Of a stretch of DNA of 64,000 nucleotides, positions 13,894 through 24,984 are shown one piece after another. Source of the DNA: Dugong dugon (taxonomy: Eukaryota; Chordata; Mammalia; Sirenia; Dugongidae). Under the pieces are notes generated by a model that saw only the letters and a list, made by a program, of their open reading frames with translations, was not told where the DNA came from and searched no databases. The position numbers and the translations under genes are program-made. The stretch covers positions 17,096,501-17,160,500 of the forward strand of contig CM057476.1 of assembly GCA_030035585.1 (NCBI GenBank), in the 5' to 3' direction. How positions within the stretch are numbered: position 1 is the stretch's first letter; every line of letters starts with the position of its first letter.

Positions 13894-14842
13894 GATCATA
13901 CTCTCGAGCGACAACTCAGTCAATTGGCATTACATAGTTCACAAAGATAATGTTCTACATCTTAGTTTGGTGAGTAGCATCTGGGGTCTTAAAAGCTTGC
14001 GAGCAGCAATCTAAGAAACAACTATTGATCTCTACTCGTCTAGAGCAAAAGAGAATGAAGGAAACCAAAGACTCAAAGAGGAAACTAGCCCAAAGGACTA
14101 ACAGCCCACCTGAACCATAGCCTCTTCTAGCCTGAGACCAGAAGAACTAGATGGTGCCCGGCTACCACTACCGACAGTTCTGACCAGGGATACAGCAGAA
14201 GATCCTAGATAGAACGGGGGAAATGTAGAATAAAACTGAAATTCCTAAAAAGGTCAGACTTTAATTTTAAATTCCTAAAAAGGTAGAGGCTAGAGGACCC
14301 CTGAGACTATCACTCTAAGTACCCTTTGAACTTGGAATTGAAACTATTTCTGCAGGTCATCTTTCAGCCAAATAATAGATTGGCTTATAAGATAAACAAT
14401 ATCACCCGTGAATAATGTGCTCCTTAAACAATTAACTACATAAGACCGAACAGTCAACATTTACCAAAAAGCAAAGATAAGAAGGCAGGAAGAGGAAGGG
14501 AAGCTAGATCAATGGAAATAGAACAAACAGAACGGAAATAATGAGAATGCTGACAGAATGCAAAAATTGCAATCAATGGCATGGAACAATCTGTATAAAA
14601 TTGTTAAACCAAAACCAAACCCATTGCTGTCAAGTCGGTTCTGACTCATAGGGACCCTGTAGGACAGAGTAGAACTGCCCCATAAGGTTTCCAAGGAACG
14701 GCTGGTGGATTTGAACTGCCAACCTTTTGGTAAGCAGCCAAGCACTTAACCATTGCACCATCAGGGCTCCAAAAATTGTGAAAAGGGAACCTAATCTGCT
14801 GTGTTAACTTCACCCAAAACTTAATAAAATGTTATTTAAAAA
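13894..14842 (+). mobile_element. L1 3' UTR fragment, second insertion in MER5A
   Basis: A different L1 3' UTR type, with 'atctggggtcttaaaagct' near its start and 'cccaaaacttaataaaatg' plus poly-A at its end. It is flanked by copies 2 and 3 of the target 14-mer, and an AfroSINE later inserted into it. Confidence 0.88.
14606..14770 (-). mobile_element. AfroSINE within L1 3' UTR
   Basis: A complete short-form minus copy: tail 'cccattgctgtcaagtcgg' to head 'accattgcaccatcagggc'. 'aaattgtt' and 'aaaattgt' flank it as a possible short target duplication. Confidence 0.92.
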
Positions 14843-14955
14843 AAAGTGTGGTCCCTGGACCAGCAGCATCACCTGGGAACTTGTTAGAGATGCAAATTCT
14901 TGGGCCCCACCCTAGACCTACAGAATCAGAAACTCTGGAGGTGAGGCCCAATAAA

Positions 14956-16298
14956 TGCAGACAACATAACTAAATTGTGGCTGTGAAAACGGTAAAATTC
15001 TAAATGCACTCACTTGAAATATGGTGCCTTCAACGACCAGGACACAAAACAACTATTCTGAAGGTACAAAGAACTCAAAGAATCCCCCTAGGCAACACAC
15101 ATGGCAATTGAATTGGGGTCAATAAGAGGTATTAATATCTCATTTCTCCAATGAGAAAATTGAAGCTGAAAAGGGCAACAATTCTGGGGAGACCAAACAA
15201 TGAGCAGTAATAAAACAAGAACCAACATTCTAAGTAACAGCCTCCTTTTGACAGCCAGCCAGATTCCAAACCCTGGCTTCTGAAGCAGCAACACAGGAAC
15301 ACACTGGTGAGTTTTGAGACATGCCTGAAAAGCAGATAATCTTACCAGAGAGATCAAAACAGCACATGTCTCACTGTCAAAACTATCATAAGCTGACATA
15401 TTTCACTAAAATAAACCATGAAGTCGTATTCCATAGCTCTCTCCAGATTCCCAAAGACAGCACAGACTGGTGTTCGCACAGGCCATGGAATTACTGCCTA
15501 AAAGAGGCCACTTCCAAATTTGTCCTACATAGGAAGGAAACACTGCCCACAAAATTGCACAGCTGTGGGTTGAAAGTGAGAAAGGAAATATTAAGAACTA
15601 ATCCCAAGCAGAATATCAGAATGAAGGTCTATCGGCAATAAGAGTACGAGTACTGGAGGTAGGGGGCCTGGCTTCATATCTCAGCTATGTCTTTTACTAT
15701 CTACAAATGTCGCTGTTTTAACATCTGTGTTGAACCTCTGTGGCAGACTATTAATTGCCCTCCAAAATCCATTCTTCCCTTCTTCCATAGTAACAGAATT
15801 TCAGAAGATACAGGCAATGCAGCTAGACAGACAGTTCCCAGCCTCCTTAACAGCTAGACACGGTCATGTGACTGTGTTCTCGCCAACAAAATGGGAGAAG
15901 AAAAGATGTGCCCAACTCTCATGTCGTTTTGTGCAACAGGAATTTGCTTGGCCTGAATTTCTGCTTTTTCCTCCTGACAGCTGGATGGAACAATGACATG
16001 AAACGGCTCAACTTTAACCATGCAAAAGAAGACAACACCCTTGGGGATGGGGGAGTCACGAAATGGAAGGAACCTGGGTTCCATGGTTATCACATACAAC
16101 ACAGCTGTCCCAGCCTAGACTGTATTTTGGAGTCTCTTTGTTACAGCAGCTTAGCCTATACCTTAACAAATAACATTTCTATGTGCAACTGGGAAAAACA
16201 TTTGGAGTGAACAGAGAGAAGGCAATGTAGGCTCACAGCAGGTGAAGGAGGTTCACAAGCTAGTTACAGGCTCAGAGCAACGGCAACCTGAAGAGACC
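14956..16298. other. CIT intron, nothing recognised
   Basis: Several 60-106 codon open frames occur on both strands here. None shows a family motif or splice context, and I leave the stretch unannotated. Confidence 0.5.
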
Positions 16299-16557
16299 TG
16301 TTGTTGTTGTTAGCTGCTGTCAAGTAGGCCCCCGACTCATGGCAACCCCACACACAGTGGAATGAAACACTGCCCGGTCCTGCACCATCCCCACAATCAG
16401 TTGCAGATCAGACCTTTGCAACCCATGCGGCTGAAACCTGTTCAGTGTCACAGCAACACACAAGCCTCTGCTGACAGATGGGTGGTGGCTGCACATTAAG
16501 ATGCAATGGCCAGGAATCGAACCCAGGTTTCCGTAAAAGGAGACCACCACTGCCTCA
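16299..16557 (-). mobile_element. SINE with tRNA-Gly-like head and RTE tail
   Basis: Second copy of the tRNA-Gly-headed family. The minus-strand head reads 'gaggcagtggtggtc', then 'aacctgggttcgattcc' (B box) and 'tggccattgca'. The plus-strand left end is the tail 'ttgttgttgttagctgctg'. The middle retains 'gtgtcacagcaacacacaag'. Confidence 0.8.
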
Positions 16558-17136
16558 GCCTGAGATGACCTGCAGTATGAAAAGCATCAATACAAACCAG
16601 CAAGCTTTAAGATTCTCATAAGGAATTTATATACAACAATATTACAAGCACTGAGTTGTAAAACAATGTTTCCTTTGTAAAGATTAGCAACTTCCACAGA
16701 AGGACACTGGCAAAGACATCTGTTATGCAGAGTTAAACAGATTTTATCATGAACCAGACCAAGGAACCACTGTTTCCATGGGCTGCCGGCCAGAACATGG
16801 GACTAGCCTTGTTATATAGAACCAGACATTACAACGGAGTTTGCTACAATTTTCTACATACCATGGGATGGTAAGCCATACTCACTGCTACCCAACTGCA
16901 AATGGGAATTTCTTAACCATCAAAATTCCAAAGGACCCAAGTTCAATTTCCTTGCACTGCACTCCAAATTTTGAGAATTTCACTGGGTCTATCTTGAATT
17001 ACATACTTTAGAGAGCAAAACTCACACTGTTAACATGATATGATTTCCATAACACAATAAGTAAGCTTGTATGCAAATCATATTTCCATGAAATTAATCA
17101 TGCATTCACCCGATAAATATTTCTTAAGCATTTACT

Positions 17137-17343
17137 AGAGTCCCTGGGTAGCACAAAAGGTTAACACGCTCGGCTGCTAACTGAAAGACTGGAGGTTTGA
17201 GTCCATCCAGAGGTGCCTCAGAAGAAAGTCCTAGTGATCTACTTCTGAAAAATGAGCCACTGAAAATTGTATGGAGCACAGTTCCGCTTTGACACACGAT
17301 GTTGCCGTGAGTTGAAATCGACCCAACAGCAACTGGTTTTTCG
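17137..17343 (+). mobile_element. AfroSINE, diverged subfamily
   Basis: Older plus-strand copy: 'gtccctgggtagcacaaaag', 'ggctgctaactgaaag', and a tail 'tgagttgaaatcgaccc'. 'aagcatttact' before and 'aaacatttact' after fit a target duplication within L2. Confidence 0.8.
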
Positions 17344-17754
17344 GTTAAACATTTACTTGGTGAAGCTCTGTTGGGAGCAAGGGAGACATAATCACACCCC
17401 TTATAGAGGAAGCAGCCTTGTGGAAGAGATCAACACTCATCCACAATTGGGAAGAGAATGCTACGAGCCCACAGCAGAGAGGCACCCATTCCAGATTCAG
17501 AAGTTCTAGGAAGGGTTTCTGGAAGAACTGACATTTGATCCAAGCCCAGAAGGAGACACAGGAGCCAGCCAGGCAAATGGGGGAAAAGAGTGAACAACAC
17601 ACAAGGGTAAGAGGCAAGTTCAAAGAAGTACAGGAAGTTCAGGATGAATGTAAAGTGAATGGCGAGACATGGCAAGTAACCAGGCTGAAGGCATCCTCCA
17701 GAAAGGCCTTGTAAGCCTGGAAGGGTCTGGACTTCATTCAGAAGGCAGCAGGGA

Positions 17755-19120
17755 ATTTTTATTTTTATTTTTATTTTTTTTTGTTGGGGGGGGAGGCAGG
17801 AGGGGGGCTCATTTCTTTTGTTCTTTGTTGATTCACCAAATACAATGTTTATTGACTGACTTCAATGCACATGTGATTCCTTATTTAAAACCATGATAAT
17901 ACACTTAAGATCAAAGGATACTGAGGATTGATTACATTGATTTTTCTATTTAAAAAAGGGCTCCAATGTAAAACAGAAGAACGTGAAATGAAAATAGTTG
18001 GAAGAGAATTGACAGCCTGTCCCAGTCCCTCCCTGGAAGGTAATCTCAGAACCCTGCTCAGGGTTTGTCAAAAGTGTGAGTCTCCATCAATCACTTGGAG
18101 CAATTATGAAAAATGCAGATTCCTGGGCCCTGCCCCTGCTCCTCTGAGTTAGACTCTGGAAATTTGCATTTTTGATGAGAACCTGAATTGATCATGTGTT
18201 ACGTTAAAGCTTCTAGCTACAATCACAACAGAGGGTTCTGGACAGAGCTGGAGAAGGATACAGAACAAAATTGTAACTCACAAAAAAAAGACCAGATTTA
18301 CTAGCCTGAAGGAGACTGGAGAAACCCCAAGAGTATGGCCCCCAGACACCCTTTTAGCTCAGTGGTGCAGTCATTTCCAAGGTTCACCATTCAGCTGGGG
18401 AGTGGACAGCCCCATAAAACCAAATGGGACTAGTGAAGCACAGCAGTCCAGGGACAATGGCCAGAAGGCAGAAGGGGACAGGAAAGCTGGTGATAGGGAA
18501 CCCAAGCTTGAGTAAGGATAGTGTTGATGTGTTGTGAGGTTGTTAACCATTGTCATAGGGCAACATGTGTACTAACTGTTAAATGAGGAACTATTTTGTT
18601 CTGTAAGCCTTCATCTAAAGTGAGAATAGCAGCACAACTGGAAGAGCATAGTTGATGTCACTGAACTGTGCATGTAGAAATTTTTGAAATGGTGTATCTT
18701 TGGCTATGTATATTTTCAAAAAAAAAAAAAAGGTTGCGAAGGGAGAGGGTTGACATGTTGTGGGGTTGTTAACCAATGTCATAAAACAATACGTGTACTA
18801 CTGTTTCATGAGAAACTATTTGTTCTGTAAGCCTTCACCTGAAGTACAATTAAAAAAAAAAAAAAAAAAAGCTTCTAGCTACAACAGATCCAGATGGATT
18901 GAAGGGGGACTAGGACATGTGTTTTTGGTTTTTTGGTGAGAATATACACAGCAAAACATACACCAATTCAACTGTCTCTGCATGTACAATTCAGTGACAT
19001 TGATTACATTCTTCGAGTCCTGCCACCATTCTCACCTTCCTTTTCTGAGTTGTTCCTCCCCCATTAACATGAACTCGCTGTCCCCTAAGGTTCCTATCTA
19101 ATCTTTCGAATTGCTGCTGT
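17755..19120 (-). mobile_element. Minus-strand L1 with candidate 3' transduction
   Basis: This block lies between exact 10-bp repeats gcagcaggga (17745-17754 and 19121-19130) inside L2. Read on the minus strand it starts with L1 3' UTR (19120-18917), continues into non-L1 sequence that includes a MER5-like piece (18075-18222), passes an AATAAA signal at 17853-17848, and ends in an A-rich tail (17790-17755). A later plus-strand L1 (18223-18867) sits inside. Confidence 0.55.
18223..18867 (+). mobile_element. L1 3' UTR fragment with 17-bp target duplication
   Basis: A 645-bp L1 3' terminus with an internal A-run near 18720 and a terminal poly-A. Exact 17-bp direct repeats aaagcttctagctacaa occupy 18206-18222 and 18868-18884. 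Confidence 0.93.
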
Positions 19121-19335
19121 GCAGCAGGGAGTCTTGAAGGGTCTTGGCAGTGGGATGACTCTGTCTGCAGTGTATAGGAGACCTGGGGAGAGGACAAGAC
19201 AGATGGCAGGGAGAACACGCAGGAGGGTATCACAGTAATGCAGGCAGCAGAGAATGGCGACTGGAACTCACACAGTAGGAGCTGGATTGGAGAGGAGAGG
19301 CAGCTTTGGGAGATTTATCAGAGGTAGAATCCTAC

Positions 19336-20083
19336 TTTTTCTTTTCATCGACTTAAACTGTATCTTTAATTAGACTGCATTTGCATTACAAATTAATCTT
19401 CAACTGTCAGGGGTGCTTACCGTGATAGGTGAGTTTCTCTAAACTTCAAAGGTTTAGTGATTGATAAGTGGTCAATAGGTAAATGGAATTTCAGTGTTTT
19501 ACCATCCCAATATGCATCTACAATCCCCTTATCTAGCAATAGGATGTGTTTCGAGACAAAAAAAATTTCAGATTTTAGAAAGGGAAAACGGTTACATACT
19601 ACGTAATACTCCCAGTAGGGTCTGGGACATCACCCCAAAATCAAATGCATTCACTTTTCCAGCAAAATGTAGGAATAGTCGCACTAAAGGGAATGAATTA
19701 AGGTAGTTTGGGTCAGGTTTTGCCACAGACTGAGTTCAAGTCAGGTTTTAATGCCACATAAGGAACAAAAGAACTTCAGGTTTTCCAGAGCTCTGGGTAT
19801 TTCAGAACTGCAAATAAGGGATGGTGGACTTATAATTTTATCTTAATTCCTATATTAAATGTGTATTTTTATATGAAAACTATACCCTTAGCAAGCATTT
19901 TACTCCAAAGTGCCAGGGTACTTGAGAAAAGAATGCAGACAAGGAAATAATTACAAAATCCCATCAGTAACACCCAACTGAGCTACTAAAGAAGGGTGTA
20001 AAAATGTCATTGCACCCAGGTGTCAATGTGCTGAGGCAACCAGAACTCCAGGAAATAGCTGTTTTAAGTTTTCCCATCTTGCA
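19336..20083. other. CIT intron, nothing recognised
   Basis: Intronic DNA between the L2 and the RPL6 pseudogene; no feature that I can name. Confidence 0.5.
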
Positions 20084-21090
20084 AGACGGAAGGTGAAAAA
20101 ACTAAGGAGACAGTCATGAAGCTAAGAATGCTGGTGCCAATGGCAACAACCAGAGGGAAGCCCCACAGCCAAAAAGCCCAAGAAAAGCAAGTCTCGTGCA
20201 GCCAGGAGCTTGTCCTAGCCAGAGGTATCAGCAGATATTCCCAATCCACAAGGTATGTCCAAGCAGAAGTCGACAGCAGCAAAATCCATGTGACCATTGT
20301 GACAAAGCCAGTTGGTGGTGAGAAGAACGGTGACATCAAAGTGGTTAACACTCTCAAAATGCCCAGCTATTACTCTACTAAGATGCACTTTGAAAACTGC
20401 TGTGCCATGAAAATAAAACAACAACTACAGTCAACGTGAAAGAAAACTGCAAGTGAGCATCACTCCTGGGGCCCTTCTGATCATCCTTACTGGCCACTAT
20501 GGGGACAAGCAACAGTTTCTCTGAGACAATTGAGCAGTAGTTTGCCACATGTCACTGGACCACTAGTCCTCAACTGAGTTCCTTTACATAGAACCCAAGC
20601 AAAATTTGTCATTGTCGTCTCTACCAAAATTGACCTTGATGGTGTGATAATCTCCAAGCATCTCAACAAGGATTACTTCCAAGAAGAAGCTACATGAGAC
20701 TAAAACATAAATAAATAGCAATCAAACCCACTGCCATCAAGTCGATTCTGACTCACAGTGACCCTATAGGACAGAGTAGAACCGCCCCATACGGTTTCCA
20801 GGGAGCGGCTGGTGGATTCCAACTGCCGACCTTTTGGTTAGCAGCCAAGCTCTTAACCACTGTGCCACCAGGGCTCCATGAAACTAGATATCAAGAAACT
20901 GAGCTCTTCAGCCCAGAGGAAGAGGAATGCCAGCTTATGGAGCAATGCAAGGCAGACCAAAACATGGTAGACTCTCAACTTTTAACAAAAACCAGAGTCC
21001 TTCCTAGCTCCAGATCTGCCCATGCTTCCTCCAAAATGAAGTTTATCCTCACAAGTTGGTGTTCTACATTTCTTGCAGAGCTCTAATGAA
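20084..21090 (+). pseudogene. RPL6P: RPL6 processed pseudogene (ribosomal protein eL6), split by an AfroSINE
   Basis: Intronless copy of the large-subunit ribosomal protein L6 mRNA, antisense to CIT. Readable traces in order are a start-like GEK stretch, KPHSQ and LVLARGISRYS near 20160-20245, VTKPVGGEKNGD near 20297, a 'tcatccttactggcc' segment at 20481, 'gtcactggaccactagtcc' near 20552, and C-terminal MEQCKADQNMVDSQLL near 20937. The natural-stop region 'tcctcacaagttggtgttct' lies near 21047. Frameshifts, stops and an internal deletion break the frame, and the C-terminal part is separated by the SINE at 20719-20877. An A-rich region follows. Identification is from remembered RPL6 sequence. 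Confidence 0.85.
20719..20877 (-). mobile_element. AfroSINE inside the RPL6 pseudogene
   Basis: A near-consensus minus copy from 'cccactgccatcaagtcg' to 'ccactgtgccaccagggctc'. It is younger than the pseudogene because pseudogene sequence continues on both sides. Confidence 0.95.
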
Positions 21091-21713
21091 AACATCCAAA
21101 CAGCAACAACAAACAAAAAAGACAAACCAAAACCCCCACTATTTCAAGGGAATTTTTCTGAGGGCTAATGGAGAAGCCTGTCAATGCATTCAAACAAGAT
21201 GAGCTCCGCGAGATACAGAGAGCACGAGGCAGATGCCTCACTAGGCAGCAAACGTTCTAGCACATCAGTGACCCTAGAAACACCTCAAGGTCATATGTGA
21301 AGATGAGTGCTCACGCCCCAGGTCTCAAGAAAGCCAAGTTTCAAGAGCAATATTCAAGGAAAAGAATGTTTCAGGCCATGAACACACAGGCACAAGGTAA
21401 ACATTCTGAAAGAAGCATGGGGCCAGCAGAGGGCTAGCATGGCAACACACTCCTGTGAGAACATCCTCTCTCAGAAGTCTGGGGTGGGGACTGGGGTCAC
21501 TTCTCTATAGGCACTGGGTTCTCAACCAATATGATACCAAGGCATTCAAGCTGTTCATTCCAGGTCAGAAATACAGATGTCCCCAAGAAAATGCCTAGTA
21601 GAAGTTCAAGACAAATGAAAATCTTTCACTTACCCTATTTCTTTATGTGGGCTTCTGTAAAAGTCTATCTTCACTCTAGGCAATGGGATAGTCTGGCTGT
21701 AAGGGCTAAATCA
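21091..21713. other. CIT intron, nothing recognised
   Basis: A-rich pseudogene end followed by intronic DNA without a feature I can name, up to the 13-bp repeat aagggctaaatca at 21701-21713. Confidence 0.5.
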
Positions 21714-21917
21714 AGGGCCCTAGTGATGCAAAGGTTAAGAGCTCAGCTGCTAACCAAAATGTCAGCAGTTCGAACCCACCAGTCACTCTGTGGGAGAAAA
21801 GACCTGGCAGTCTGCTCCCTGAAAAATTTCAGCCTAGGAAACCCTATGGGGCAGTTCTACTCTGTCCTATACAGGATCACTATGAGTCGGAATCAAATTG
21901 ACCGCGTACAACAACAA
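21714..21917 (+). mobile_element. AfroSINE, plus half of an inverted pair
   Basis: Head 'gggccctagtgatgcaaagg', B-box region 'cagcagttcgaacccacc', body 'ggggcagttctactctgtcc'. Its target duplication aagggctaaatca is at 21701-21713, but the second copy (22133-22145) lies beyond the next SINE, so the next SINE inserted into this one's tail. Confidence 0.93.
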
Positions 21918-22132
21918 CCAAACCAAATCCGTTGCCATAGAGTCCATTTAGACTCACAGCAACCCTGTAGTAGCAGGGTAGAAATGCCCCATAGGGTTTT
22001 CCAGGGCTGTAATCTTTACAGAAGTAGACTGCCACATCTTTCTTCAGCAGAGTGGCTAGTAGGTTCAAACTGCAGGCCTTTCAGTTGCAGCCAAGCGCTT
22101 TAACCACTGCACCACGAGGTCTCCACAACAAC
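21918..22132 (-). mobile_element. AfroSINE, minus half, inserted in the tail of the preceding SINE
   Basis: Runs from 'aaaccaaatccgttgcc' to 'accacgaggtctcc', followed by a copy of 'acaacaacaa' that also precedes it. The pair is tail-to-tail and could fold into a long hairpin. Confidence 0.92.
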
Positions 22133-22139
22133 AAGGGCT

Positions 22140-22794
22140 AAATCAGAGAAACAAAAACTATCCTGAACAAAAATTTTGTTACTTAGGAAACTAAACCACC
22201 CAGAGTCTGAGCAAGGCCCCATAATGAACCTGAGGATCCTAAAAGTTATGCTACACACACGTCGGGAAAATCTATGCCATTGTTCACAAGGATGAGGCAA
22301 ACCTGCATGTAGTGATGAGGCAAAGATGTCCGTGATAAATTGTTTTTGTTTTCTCTGTTTTGGGTTTTTTTTCCTTTTCATTTACCAAGATAAATTGTTG
22401 AAAGGCAAAAAGCAAGTTGAAGAGCAAGGTAGAGAGTAACATATACCATTTTCACAAAAGAAACTATATACATTTGTTACACACATAGATGCAGAGATAT
22501 TTGTTCTGTTTGGCATAGCTGGGAGGCAGAAAGGACATACATAACCAATGACTTGTTTCCCTAGGGGGAGGGATTAGAAAGGAAGGTAGAGGACTTTCCC
22601 TTTAATTTTATACATTTTTGAAGCACTTGCATTTTTTTAATAACAAGCATGCATTGTTTCAATTTTTTTTAATTAAAGCAAGATGCTATTAAAGGCAATA
22701 ACGGACTATGGTCATGGGTTGCTTGACATCCACAATACATTCTGTGAGATAGGACATTATGTGATGTCGACGTTGTGTGAACACTTAGTTTGTC
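22140..22794. other. CIT intron, possible old L1 3' sequence
   Basis: AT-rich intronic DNA. The part from 22400 has L1-3'-end character ('ttaattttatacatttttg', then poly-A-like stretches), but I cannot assign it firmly. Confidence 0.35.
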
Positions 22795-22951
22795 TAAAAT
22801 CTATTGCTGTCAAGTTGATTCTGACTCATAGTGACCCTACAAGACAGAGTAGAACTGCCCTATGGGGTTTCTAAAGAGCAGCTGGTAGATTTCAACTGCT
22901 GACCTTTCGCTGAGCAGCCGAGCTCTTAACCACTGTGCCACCAGGGCTCTA
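22795..22951 (-). mobile_element. AfroSINE
   Basis: Complete short-form minus copy, 'ctattgctgtcaagttg' to 'actgtgccaccagggctc'. Confidence 0.93.
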
Positions 22952-22954
22952 GTT

Positions 22955-23320
22955 TATCTAAGGTTTCAAGAAATTCTGCTGCTGCCTTCACATCAGCATT
23001 TGCAGATTCACCACTCACTTTCAAATTACGCAGTGAAAAACATCGTTCGAAGCGCTTGAACCACCTAGAGTTAGCACTAAACTCCGTACTGCAGTCTGGT
23101 CCTGCTTTTTCTTTAAGCATCTCTAACAAGCTTCCTGCCTTAGCAGTGATAGTCAACGTCCTGAGAGGGATTCAATTTTCTGTTTGGTCCTCAATCCACG
23201 TCATGAGCAATTTCTCCGCATCTGATATAGATCCCTCTCGCATTTTCATTAGCCTTGTAGCTATCAGTGTTGCTGATCCTTTAATAGCCTGGAGAATTTT
23301 TCTTTGTTTTTGAGGTCACA
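22955..23320 (-). mobile_element. Tigger-type DNA transposon coding remnant
   Basis: Minus-strand translation gives SANSRWFKRFERCFSLRNLK then VSGESANADVKAAAEFLETL, the DNA-binding region typical of Tigger/CENP-B-like transposases (W-F-x-R-F, then the G-E-S-A-N-A-D-V-x-A-A pattern). Only this part survives; no DDE core or terminal repeats are visible. Confidence 0.75.
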
Positions 23321-23344
23321 TCCACTATGTCCCGTTCTCCAATC

Positions 23345-23508
23345 ACGGTGGTTAAGAGCTCGGCTGCTAACCAAAAGGTCAGCAGTTTGAATTCACCAGT
23401 CACTCCCTGGAAACCCTACAGGGCAGTTCTATTCTGTCCTATAGGGTCACTATGAGTTTGCAAAGACTCGATGGCAACAGGTTTTTTTTTTTATTATTAT
23501 TATAGCAT
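23345..23508 (+). mobile_element. AfroSINE
   Basis: Plus-strand copy: 'cggtggttaagagctcggct' to 'ctcgatggcaacagg', followed by a T-rich tail. Confidence 0.93.
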
Positions 23509-23690
23509 TATAGAACCATGGACATACATGCAGTCCGACGTTGCCTGAACACGTTACGTGGCACATGACTGTATTCCCAAATAAATGACTTCTCATTATT
23601 GCCCTTTAAGCCACAACCACAATATCCAATGATAAACTGTGACAAGTGGATAGCCCTTAATCTTTAGAACAAGGAGACATCTGAAAGTCA

Positions 23691-24008
<318 letters not shown>

Positions 24009-24396
24009 TTAAGCCTAAACTGATGTTTCTAGTTTTAAAAGAGCCATCACTTAGCCTGACATTCCACAAATCTGTCACTTGCCTACTTTGCTCACAATTT
24101 TTGCCAGATCCATGTATTACCTGTCCAATTATTTACTTAACATCTTTAAAGTCAACTCACCTCCTTAAACTTAAATGCCTTGCTCTTCCTCTTCAGCTCC
24201 TTTCCTAAATTCAGTCCTAATTAAGCAAACAGAACAAGGTGAGCATCTATGCCAGGTGGCAGGGAGAGGGAACCATGATGGCCCAGAACCATATGTCAGG
24301 GCCCATGCAACATTTCTATAAACCAAAAAGTGCTCTAAAAAATAAAATCTACTATAAATGACATTATTGGGACAATTCGTGTAACTTGAATGGGGT

Positions 24397-24600
24397 CTAA
24401 GGGGTGCAGTGGTTAAGCGCTTGGCTGCTAACCAAAAGGTCAACAGTTCGAACCCACCAGCCGCTCCACAGGAGAAAAATGTGGCGATTTGCTCCTGCAA
24501 AGATTTACAGCCTTGGAAACCTAATGGGACAGTTCTACTCTGTCCCATAGGGTCGCTAAGAGTCGTAATCGACTCAACCGCAACGGGTTTGGTTTTGTGG
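24397..24600 (+). mobile_element. AfroSINE, longer subfamily
   Basis: Head 'gtgcagtggttaagcgcttg', insert 'ggagaaaaatgtggcgattt', tail 'gactcaaccgcaacgggttt'. It contains the extra ~40-bp block of the longer subfamily. Confidence 0.93.
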
Positions 24601-24984
24601 GTATAATGTATCGTTACTTTCCTGATTTTGATGGTTGGATTGTGGTTCTGTGGGAGAATGTCCTTGCAGGAAGTATTCAGAGGTAATCGGACATCAGTTT
24701 GGCAACTTATTTTTGAATGGTTCGGGAAAGAAGTTCTTTCTACTGTACTTACAACTCTTCTATAAATTGTGATTCTTTCAAAATTGAAATAAATAATTGT
24801 AAATATACCTTCCTTCCTTAGTTCTAGCAATAATATCTGAGCACCTTCCACTCCTCTCTTCCATATTTTTGCAATGTCTTGTCATTTTTCCTTTCTATGA
24901 TGTTGCTCACATTTCATTCCTAAATGCAGCCCACATCATTCTTGGACTCTGACTAGCAGCTTCCTGCCCTCCTTTGCCTCTCTA

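Larger units (their letters stand above)
13541..14955 (-). mobile_element. MER5A-like hAT element, split by two L1 insertions
   Basis: MER5A sequence occupies 13541-13565 and 14843-14955 ('agcagcatcacctgggaac', 'gatgcaaattcttgggcc', 'atcagaaactctggagg'). The middle is two L1 3' fragments. The 14-bp target aaagtgtggtccct is present three times, at 13552, 13880 and 14843. Confidence 0.85.
17100..19335 (-). mobile_element. L2 LINE, interrupted by SINE and L1-type insertions
   Basis: L2-like sequence in three blocks: 17100-17136 ('ataaatatttcttaagca'), 17344-17754 ('ggcaagtaaccaggctg', 'tctggacttcattcagaag') and 19131-19335 ('ttggcagtgggatgactct', 'gtatcacagtaatgcagg'). The breaks are an AfroSINE and the composite insertion at 17755-19120. 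Confidence 0.65.

Noticed and set aside
21531-22103. Plus-strand 190-codon open frame
   Set aside because: Reads through the inverted AfroSINE pair; the protein is SINE-derived nonsense.
24171-24851. Minus-strand 226-codon open frame, the longest outside L1
   Set aside because: Runs through an AfroSINE and unrelated intron; no domain, no splice support.
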